Below, one piece after another: positions 9,108 to 15,456 of a DNA stretch of 64,000 bases (the first letter of the stretch is position 1; every line of letters starts with the position of its first letter). The notes under the pieces are model-generated. The model saw only the letters and a program-made list of their open reading frames with translations. It had not been told where the DNA came from and did not search any database. Made by a program: the position numbers and the translations under genes. This DNA comes from Sphingomonas sp. Leaf33 (GTDB lineage: Bacteria; Pseudomonadota; Alphaproteobacteria; Sphingomonadales; Sphingomonadaceae): positions 1,972,129 through 2,036,128 of the forward strand of contig NZ_LMLB01000001.1 of the NCBI RefSeq assembly GCF_001421785.1, written 5' to 3'.

Positions 9108-9742
9108 CGCGACGTCCCTACCGGAAGTGCCGAAACTCTACGCTCAGAAATCCGGATCAGATTCCCATCGCCGTGATGAAACTCACCTTCACGTAAGAAG
9201 GTGATCGCCTCGTAGAAACGATCAAACAAAAAAATTTTCATTTTGTCTGAGTTTCGGCCCGCTAGGTTTTTAAAGTTACCACTTAACTGTGCTTCCCATG
9301 ACCATATATCAATGTTCCAGCCCCTTCGAAGTGCACGCTCGGCTTGCTGAAGGAAACTTGTTCCAAATTCGCCTGCCTGTCCGTCGCCTGTCACCATGAC
9401 AAGCGCCTGTGGCGCATCAAAGTCGAGTAAGGCTCCGGCAATTTTGGCATGTAAGACCTCGTCGACGGCCTGCTCACCGGATCTACCGTCTTCGCGAACA
9501 ACACGCTGTAACAACGAGGTATCGTAACCGTGATCTTTGGCATATTGCCACAAGGCTTCATTGCCCGGCGGAAGCGAGCCAGCGAACATGCGTGTGATAG
9601 GACTATAATCGCCTTCAACGAGTTTAAAAAAGTTTCGCCAGTGGATGCGAACGGCGGGCCAAGGCGCATTCTCTCTTATCTTGGCCGCTTCCTGCGCACC
9701 GGCAATGACATTATAATTGTCAATGAATATGTGTGCATCCAT
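9104..9742 (-). CDS. NYN-domain (PIN-like) predicted ribonuclease inside type I R-M operon
   Basis: 212 aa from the ATG at 9742. The N-terminal HIFIDNYNVIAG is the classic NYN opening, with the Asp and the N-Y-N signature. The acidic EQAVDEVLHAKIAGALL and the segment VMVTGDGQAGEFG supply the further conserved acidic residues of this PIN-like fold. NYN proteins are metal-dependent nucleases, usually acting on RNA. The gene starts 3 bp after the hsdS stop and overlaps the hsdM start by 4 bp, so it is an integral part of the operon. Its DNA (about 9120-9770) is clearly more AT-rich than hsdM and hsdR, which suggests separate acquisition. A toxin, effector or RNA-cleaving arm of the restriction system is inferred, not shown. 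Confidence 0.85.
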   Translation of the reverse strand: MDAHIFIDNYNVIAGAQEAAKIRENAPWPAVRIHWRNFFKLVEGDYSPITRMFAGSLPPGNEALWQYAKDHGYDTSLLQRVVREDGRSGEQAVDEVLHAKIAGALLDFDAPQALVMVTGDGQAGEFGTSFLQQAERALRRGWNIDIWSWEAQLSGNFKNLAGRNSDKMKIFLFDRFYEAITFLREGEFHHGDGNLIRISERRVSALPVGTSR

Positions 9743-9744
9743 CT

Positions 9745-10428
9745 TCACACTAGTTCCCCACGAAAGGCGGCGGCAAGTATGGATTGGCGAAGTGTGGCCG
9801 CAAGGCCAAGTAGTTTTTGACTGTCCAAACCCGCCCAGCATGAAGAGAGCGCCGCTTCACCTTCATCGATGTCAACAAAAAGTTCGTCGACGCGGGTGAC
9901 AATCACATCCTGCACCTCAACAGGAGGAACCGGTATGAGGGCATCGCGCATGAACTCTGTTGGCACACGCTTTTGGCCAGCGGTCCCAGTCATATTGAAT
10001 TCCGCCGTCTCCCGGAATCCACGCTGACTTACCCAGTAATAAAGGTATCGCGACGATACGTCGCGCGGAGACAGCACATGAAACTCGGTTGAACCGTATC
10101 CGACGCCATGCGGCAAAGCCGGCACGACGGCGATCTTACCGTTCTCCATACATGGCGTGATCTTAGCGAAGATCACGTCGCCAGACGCGAAGCGGGTGAA
10201 GCCTTTGCGAACCGTATCAACGCAACGACGTGCCGATACGTCGATCCCGCCCGTTTTTGCCTGCACTGCGGCCATCGGCACGAAGGGGACCTCGGTATCC
10301 CCAGGCAACCCGTCCGGCGCCCGCCGCGGATTAACGGGGGCAACGGCATCGATACGCTCCCAACTCCATCCATGCGGCAAATCCCATGGCCCTTCGATAG
10401 GCCGAGTCGCCGCCATCGTCTTCGCCAT
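9745..10428 (-). CDS. hsdS: Half-size type I specificity subunit (single TRD)
   Basis: 227 aa from the ATG at 10428 (a TTG at 10443 is possible). Typical HsdS proteins are about 400-460 aa with two target recognition domains separated by conserved helices. Here PWDLPHGWSWERI opens one TRD, whose body contains the ITPCMENGKIA loop and ends near IPVPPVEVQ. One long helix follows and then LRQSILAAAFRGELV, the usual extreme C-terminus of full-length HsdS. So one TRD and one helical spacer are present and nothing is frameshifted. Single-TRD subunits can work as dimers recognising symmetric split sites; that is inference here. It follows the hsdR stop closely and lies 3 bp before the NYN gene. Confidence 0.92.
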   Translation of the reverse strand: MAKTMAATRPIEGPWDLPHGWSWERIDAVAPVNPRRAPDGLPGDTEVPFVPMAAVQAKTGGIDVSARRCVDTVRKGFTRFASGDVIFAKITPCMENGKIAVVPALPHGVGYGSTEFHVLSPRDVSSRYLYYWVSQRGFRETAEFNMTGTAGQKRVPTEFMRDALIPVPPVEVQDVIVTRVDELFVDIDEGEAALSSCWAGLDSQKLLGLAATLRQSILAAAFRGELV

Positions 10429-10443
10429 AACCCGCGCCCCCAA

Positions 10444-13176
10444 CTACGCCACCAGCGCGTCCTGAAGGTCGTCGAGTAGCGTGTCGAGCCGGGGACCGAA
10501 AGCCCGGCGTGCGCCGATGATGCCGCCGCGACCCTCGAATTGGTCCTGGATCTCGCCCGGCGTCACCTCGATATTGGCGGCAATATAGTCGCGGATCGCC
10601 TCCAGCCAGCCGAGCTGCTCCTGCGTATAGCTGCGCCCGGCGCGTTGTTCGCGGCCAAGCCACAGGTTGAACCGGCCCGCCATATCCGACGACAGCGGCG
10701 CCAGCGCGTCGGCGCGGCCGGTCGCGAAGCGGACCAGCGCGACAATGTCGGTCAGCGTCCGCGCCGGGTTGGCCCGCACCTTGTCGGCGTTCAGCCGGCG
10801 ATAGGCGCTCCACAAGGCCAGCGGCTCGAGCAGCCAGGGCGGGCGCATCATCGCGTCGCGCAGCTCCTCGAGGCTGGCATAGCTCAACCGCTTCGATGCG
10901 GCGGGCAGGCCGTAGAGGATGCGCAGCGCGGTCAGCTCGTCGCTATGTTCCTCCAGGAACTTGCCGAAGTCGGCGGTCATCTTCGTCGCCGCCGCCTCGT
11001 CCCAGGCGGAGGAGACGACGACATCGCGGCTGATATCGTCGATGACGACCTCGGACGCCTGCTTCAGCTCGATCAGCACGCGGCGCAGTGCCGGGTCGTT
11101 ATAGGAAGCAAGCGCCGCCTCGCGCCGGTCGGCGGCGACGGCCTCGATCTCGGCATCGGTGACAATGGCGCCGTGACGCGCCTTTGCGTCCGCTTCGATC
11201 TTGTCGGCATCGATCGCGTCGATCAGCTCGCCGGCAAGCGCCGACAGGGGCTTGCCCGCGATCGCCTCGATCTTCGCCCGGCCGGCATCGTCCAGCTTGC
11301 GGTCGAGCCGAGCAAGGCGACCGGCGAGCGTCGAGACCGCATCTTCGTCGCTGCGACCGGCGGCGACCTGATCCAGCAGCTTAGCGAAGGCGACGCCGTG
11401 CTCGCGCTCCAGCGGGATCGCCTGCGTCTTCAGGCTGTCGGTGACGCCGACCGCATCGACGAGGACGAACCGGTCCTTCACCCCGGCGCCCGGCGTGATG
11501 GTCGCAAGCGTGGCGGGGTCGATCGTCCGCACGCCGCGACCGCGCATCTGCTCGAAATAGACCGCCGAGCGCACGTCGCGCAGGAAGATCAGCGCCTCGA
11601 TTGCCTTCACGTCGGTGCCGGTGGCGATCATATCGACGGTGACGGCGATGCGCGGATTATAGGCGTTGCGGAACTCGGCGATCACCGTCTCGGCATATTT
11701 CGCGCCGACCTTGTAGGTGATCTTCTTGGCGAAGTCGTTGCCCTGGCCGAAGACCTCGCGCGCGATCTGGACGATCTCCTCGGCGTGATGATCGTCCTTG
11801 GCGAAGATCAGCGTCTTCGGCACCTCGTTCCGGCCGGGGAAAAGCTCGGTGAACAGCGTGTCTCGATACGTCTCCAGCACCGTGCGGATCTGGTTGCGCG
11901 CGATGACGCTGCGGTCGAGGTCCTGCGGGCTGTAGGTCAGGTCGTCGTCGAGCAGCCGATAGGTCTGCGCGCGCGTGTGCCGGTCGCGGACCGGGACGGT
12001 GTAGCCCTTCTCGACCCGCCCGCCATGCTCGCCGATCTGGGTGCGGATACGGAAGATCTCGAACGGCACATTGACGCCGTCGGCCACCGATTTCTCATAC
12101 GGATAGTCGGCGACGAGGTTCTCGTCGAAGAAGGCGGCGGTCTGCACCGTGGGCGTTGCGGTCAGCCCGATGATCTGCGCGTCGAAGTAATCGAGCAGCT
12201 GTCGCCAGCTGCCATAGATCGAGCGGTGACACTCATCGACGACGACGATGTCGAACGTCTCCGGCGGCATCGTCGCGCTATAGGCGACCTGTTTCGGCGG
12301 GGGCGTCCAGCCGCGCTCGAAGTCGCTCGCCTCCTCGTCCTCCTCCGACAGCTCGGTGCCGGTCAGCTGCGCGAACACCCGCTGGATGGTCGAGATGACG
12401 ACCTTAGCCGGCGGGTCGAGCCCGGCCGCACCCAGCCGCTGCACGTTGTACAGCTCGGTGAACAGACGGCCAGTGCCGGGCGGGCGATAGGTCTGGAACT
12501 CCTTCAGCGTCTGCCGCCCAAGGTTGTTGCGATCGACGAGGAACAGGATGCGCCGCGCATCGGCATGGGCGAGCAGGCGATAGGCCAGGGTCGCCGCGGT
12601 GAAGGTCTTGCCGGCGCCCGTCGCCATGCGCACGAAGGCACGCGGACGGTCATTGCCGAGTGACGCCTCCAGCCCCTCGATCGCCTCGACCTGGCAGTCG
12701 CGCAGACCGTCGGTGACAAGCGGCGGCATCTCGGAGAGTCGAGCGCGGAGCGACGATCCCGCCTTCAGCCACTCGTGCAGCGTCTCCGGCCGATGAAATG
12801 AAAAGACGCGGCGGGATCGGTGCAACGGATCGACCCGGTCTGAAAACAGAATCTCAGTGCCCGACGCCTGATAGTCGAAGCGAAGCGGATCGCTCCAACG
12901 CGCGAGAGGCTGGCCGGACTGCGGCTGATAGCCGCGGGCCTGCTCCGCAACACCCGAAAGCGTCGTTCCCGCGGGCTTCGCTTCAACGACGCCGCAGGCT
13001 TTGCCCCCGACGAAGAGCAGGTAATCGCAAGGGCCGGTGGCCATCGGATACTCGCGCACCGCAACGCCGAGCGCAGCCATGCGGTTCATGCTCGCGCGGT
13101 CCTGCACCGCCCACCCGGCGGCAGCCAACTGCCCGTCGATAACCTGACGCACGCGCGCCTCGGGTGTCGTGTTCAC
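10444..13176 (-). CDS. hsdR: Type I restriction endonuclease/translocase subunit
   Basis: About 910 aa from the GTG at 13176 (VNTTPEARVRQVIDGQL); an ATG at 13329 would add 51 residues of atypical sequence, so the GTG is preferred although no clear ribosome-binding site is visible. Near residues 45-70, CDYLLFVGGKACGVVEAK is the PD-(D/E)xK nuclease core (Asp...Glu-x-Lys). The SF2 translocase follows, with ATGAGKTFTAA (Walker A), VVDECHRS (DEAD box variant), LTATPT, and late motifs MIATGTDVK and QMRGRGVR. The C-terminal helical region should dock onto the methyltransferase. It is first in the minus-strand operon and in one intact frame. It cleaves unmethylated DNA after ATP-driven translocation. 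Confidence 0.96.
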   Translation of the reverse strand: MNTTPEARVRQVIDGQLAAAGWAVQDRASMNRMAALGVAVREYPMATGPCDYLLFVGGKACGVVEAKPAGTTLSGVAEQARGYQPQSGQPLARWSDPLRFDYQASGTEILFSDRVDPLHRSRRVFSFHRPETLHEWLKAGSSLRARLSEMPPLVTDGLRDCQVEAIEGLEASLGNDRPRAFVRMATGAGKTFTAATLAYRLLAHADARRILFLVDRNNLGRQTLKEFQTYRPPGTGRLFTELYNVQRLGAAGLDPPAKVVISTIQRVFAQLTGTELSEEDEEASDFERGWTPPPKQVAYSATMPPETFDIVVVDECHRSIYGSWRQLLDYFDAQIIGLTATPTVQTAAFFDENLVADYPYEKSVADGVNVPFEIFRIRTQIGEHGGRVEKGYTVPVRDRHTRAQTYRLLDDDLTYSPQDLDRSVIARNQIRTVLETYRDTLFTELFPGRNEVPKTLIFAKDDHHAEEIVQIAREVFGQGNDFAKKITYKVGAKYAETVIAEFRNAYNPRIAVTVDMIATGTDVKAIEALIFLRDVRSAVYFEQMRGRGVRTIDPATLATITPGAGVKDRFVLVDAVGVTDSLKTQAIPLEREHGVAFAKLLDQVAAGRSDEDAVSTLAGRLARLDRKLDDAGRAKIEAIAGKPLSALAGELIDAIDADKIEADAKARHGAIVTDAEIEAVAADRREAALASYNDPALRRVLIELKQASEVVIDDISRDVVVSSAWDEAAATKMTADFGKFLEEHSDELTALRILYGLPAASKRLSYASLEELRDAMMRPPWLLEPLALWSAYRRLNADKVRANPARTLTDIVALVRFATGRADALAPLSSDMAGRFNLWLGREQRAGRSYTQEQLGWLEAIRDYIAANIEVTPGEIQDQFEGRGGIIGARRAFGPRLDTLLDDLQDALVA

Positions 13177-13548
13177 AGCAGACCGTATGCGTGAACAATC
13201 GCTTGAACGTAAAGCGTTTGATGCAGGTCGGCACTGTGCTTGAAGGGGATTTGAAGACGAACCAGGCAGACGAGATATCGGCTTCCCTTGCAGACCGTCT
13301 ATTAAGCACCGATATGTTTCAAGCGGCATATGCCGCTGCGTCGAGAACGCCGTCGAGCCGGGAGCGACCGGGTGGCGTGAGTCGACAATAAGGCGCGAAC
13401 CAGTCGCGCCGATGTCCGGTGCAATCGGCCTGCACCTGGCAGCCGCTCGTTAGTAGGCGGCCCTCAAGAGCCAGGAAATGGGCTCGACCGGGCTGGCTGG
13501 TGCCGCGGTTATCTTCATTAGACCAAAATTCGGTTTCGGAGGTATCCC
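13177..13548. other. 372-bp intergenic region upstream of hsdR and the small Cys-rich gene
   Basis: Separates the divergent hsdR and 13549 genes and must carry both promoters. Short open frames exist on both strands (for example 13164-13391 plus) but none has a ribosome-binding site together with plausible protein composition. No strong inverted repeat was seen. Confidence 0.4.
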
Positions 13549-13797
13549 ATGCACAATTTTCCGATCGCGCGTGAAGTCACGTACACTGATGGCCAGCGCC
13601 GGTTTCGAACCTTGCTTGATCGCTGCGATGGTTGCGGAGAAAGTTTTACAGAGCACTCGCTTAAGCTGATTGCCGATGAAATAGGCAATAACGCTGCCGA
13701 CGATAATATTGTCTTTAGCTGTCAACTGTGTATAGCAGGTTGCCGGGATGCGGTGGTCGAAGTCAATAAATTTATTGAATCCTTGAAGATTCTATAG
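13549..13797 (+). CDS. Small Cys-rich, probably zinc-binding protein (82 aa)
   Basis: Not recognised as a named family. A strong ribosome-binding site (GGAGG, 6 bases before ATG) supports translation. The protein carries CDGCGE near residue 26 and CQLCIAGC near residue 59, a two-pair Cys arrangement expected for one zinc knuckle. The region between (HSLKLIADEIGNNAADDN) is helical. It lies in AT-rich DNA between the restriction operon and the ietAS-like pair, so it may be an accessory regulator of the defence island. A minus-strand open frame overlaps it but lacks these features. Confidence 0.65.
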   Translation: MHNFPIAREVTYTDGQRRFRTLLDRCDGCGESFTEHSLKLIADEIGNNAADDNIVFSCQLCIAGCRDAVVEVNKFIESLKIL

Positions 13798-14054
13798 AAT
13801 ATACTCTAGGTCGTGATCAAATTAATTGGTTACCATTATGCATCGCGACAGCTGCAATCTCTAATATATGCCATGAGCTAAGAGTGGCGATGGGCTGGTC
13901 GTAGATGGCGGCCGCGGTCACGAAGAGAAACCCAACTCCGGTCGTTCAAGCCGTTTTCGCCGCCAACCCCAAACCCGACGTTCGTTCATTTCGACCGCCA
14001 CCAGGATCAAGCATGCGTTTAGCCAGGACATGACGCCAAAGATGAGAAGCGTTT
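13798..14054. other. Non-coding AT-rich stretch
   Basis: From the end of the Cys-rich gene to the serine recombinase relic. The first ~90 bp are strikingly AT-rich for this genome. No open frame with ribosome-binding site, RNA gene or clear repeat was identified. Confidence 0.4.
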
Positions 14055-14345
14055 TAGACCGGTCTTCTCGGTGCGCTTGCGCAATTGGAGCGAGAGCTCA
14101 TCCGCGAGCGGACGGTCGCCGGCCTCGGGGCCGCGAGGGCTTGAGGTCGAAAAGGTGGACGCCCCCCGAAGCTCAGTGCAGAAAGGTTGCGGGTGACCCA
14201 GCGACTGCTCAAAGACTCCGAATCGACGGTGTCCGAGGTTTTGCGGACATTGGGCGACCACCGTTCGGCCTTGCACAAGGCGCTGCAAGGAACGGTCGCC
14301 AAGGCGATGGATGGAGAAGGACGTGGACTTGTTCGGGCAGGATGA
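14055..14345 (+). pseudogene. C-terminal relic of a serine recombinase (resolvase/invertase family)
   Basis: A single reading frame encodes GALAQLERELIRERTVAGL from base 14070, then GAARA, a TGA at 14142-14144, and then GRKGGRPPKLSAERLRVTQ and RLLKDSESTVSEVLRTLGDH up to a stop at 14343-14345. This is the hallmark C-terminus of Hin/Tn3-type serine recombinases: the E-helix LxxxERExIRERTxAGLxAARARGRKGGRP followed by a helix-turn-helix. The TGA sits where the family has Arg (CGA to TGA). A TAG at 14055-14057 closes the frame upstream and the catalytic N-terminal domain is missing. It is a dead fragment, ending just upstream of the AAA-ATPase gene. Confidence 0.85.
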
Positions 14346-14415
14346 AGCTGCGCGCGGACCGACCCGTCCGAAGGTGCAAGACAAACCGGTAAAGCCGGTC
14401 AAGAAGAAGAAGCGG

Positions 14416-15456
14416 ATGGCGCGAAGTGATCTCCTAGTGGCTCTGGTGAAGGCGGGCGCGACCGGCGACCGTCACCTCGCGCGTACGTCCGCAGAAGCTC
14501 TGATCGCTGACGAGAAAGCCAAGCAACATACCATTCTCGCCGATCGGCTGACTGCGGCGCTCCGTACCAACGCCAACGGCAGCCATTCGCCGACGACCGC
14601 GCCGGTGGAGCAGCCGGCACGCGGGCCATCGACCCGAGACCTCTTCGTCGACCGGGTGCCGCAACGTCGTCTTTCCGATCTGCTGTTGCCGCCTGTCACG
14701 CGCGAGGCGTGCGAGGAACTAATCGAGGAGCAACGCCGTGCAGACCTTCTGCGCGCCCACGGCCTCGAGCCACGGCATCGAATTCTTCTCGCGGGTCCGC
14801 CGGGTAACGGAAAGACCTCGTTGGCAGAGGCGATCGCGGAGTCGCTGAGCGTGCCGCTGCTGACGGTGCGCTACGAGGCGGTGATCGGGAGCTTTCTTGG
14901 GGAAACGGCCAGCCGGCTGCGGCGGGTGTTCGACTTTGCGCGGACAACTCCGAGCGTCCTCTTCTTCGACGAGTTCGACGTCGTGGGGAAGGAGCGCGGC
15001 GACATTCACGAGACCGGCGAGATCAAGCGCGTTGTCAGCTCGCTTCTGTTGCAAATGGATGACCTGCCGAGTTGGACGGTCATCGCCGCGGCGACCAACC
15101 ATTCCGAACTTCTCGACCGTGCTGCCTGGCGGCGCTTCCAGTTGCGGCTCGACCTGCCGGCACCCGGTGAGCGGCAGATCGCAAATTTCATCGGCATGTA
15201 TTTCCAGGCGCGGCCTGTGCCGGGGGACCTTGGCAAGTCGCCGGACCAGCTCGCGCGAGCCCTGCGGGGATCGAGTCTCGCCGAAGTCGAGGACTTCTGC
15301 ACCAATATTCTTCGTCGCTTCGTCTTGTCACTGGGGGAGGGCCGCCCAAACGAGATCGTCGAGCACGAGCTGAAGGTTTGGCGATCCCGTGTGAGCGCAC
15401 CGGGCAAAAAGAAGAGCGAGAGACGTGGCGGAGAGACCCCTCCTTCAGATACCTGA
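14416..15456 (+). CDS. ietA: AAA+ ATPase of an IetAS-like ATPase/subtilase system
   Basis: 346 aa from the ATG at 14416 (MARSDLLVALVKAGATGD). An ATG at 14311 would add a Lys-rich segment encoded over the recombinase relic and is less likely. An N-terminal helical region of ~80 residues is followed by an AAA domain. GPPGNGKTS holds Walker A Lys133, VLFFDEFDVV holds Walker B Asp185/Glu186, and AAATNHSELLDRAAWRRF covers sensor 1 and the arginine finger region. The pairing with a downstream overlapping subtilase matches ietA-ietS, described on the Agrobacterium plasmid pTiC58 as a toxin-antitoxin-like stability system and later reported as anti-phage. In that system the ATPase acts as the protective partner. 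Identity as a true orthologue is inferred from architecture. Confidence 0.82.
   Translation: MARSDLLVALVKAGATGDRHLARTSAEALIADEKAKQHTILADRLTAALRTNANGSHSPTTAPVEQPARGPSTRDLFVDRVPQRRLSDLLLPPVTREACEELIEEQRRADLLRAHGLEPRHRILLAGPPGNGKTSLAEAIAESLSVPLLTVRYEAVIGSFLGETASRLRRVFDFARTTPSVLFFDEFDVVGKERGDIHETGEIKRVVSSLLLQMDDLPSWTVIAAATNHSELLDRAAWRRFQLRLDLPAPGERQIANFIGMYFQARPVPGDLGKSPDQLARALRGSSLAEVEDFCTNILRRFVLSLGEGRPNEIVEHELKVWRSRVSAPGKKKSERRGGETPPSDT

Noticed and set aside
10540..12663. Long plus-strand open frame (707 codons) opposite hsdR
   Set aside because: It is the antisense shadow of a motif-complete hsdR in GC-rich DNA. Its translation is Arg/Asp/Leu-rich with no domain, and no ribosome-binding site is seen.
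13164..13391. Plus-strand 75-codon frame upstream of hsdR
   Set aside because: Overlaps the hsdR 5' end, lacks a ribosome-binding site and ends in low-information sequence. Could be real but not supportable.
13450..13725. Minus-strand 91-codon frame opposite the Cys-rich gene
   Set aside because: The plus-strand frame has GGAGG at correct spacing and paired Cys motifs; this frame has neither.
14311..14415. ATG at 14311 as the start of the ietA-like ATPase
   Set aside because: The extra 35 residues overlap the recombinase relic in another frame and are Lys/Pro-rich; the ATG at 14416 gives the expected MARSDLL start with an A/G-rich leader.
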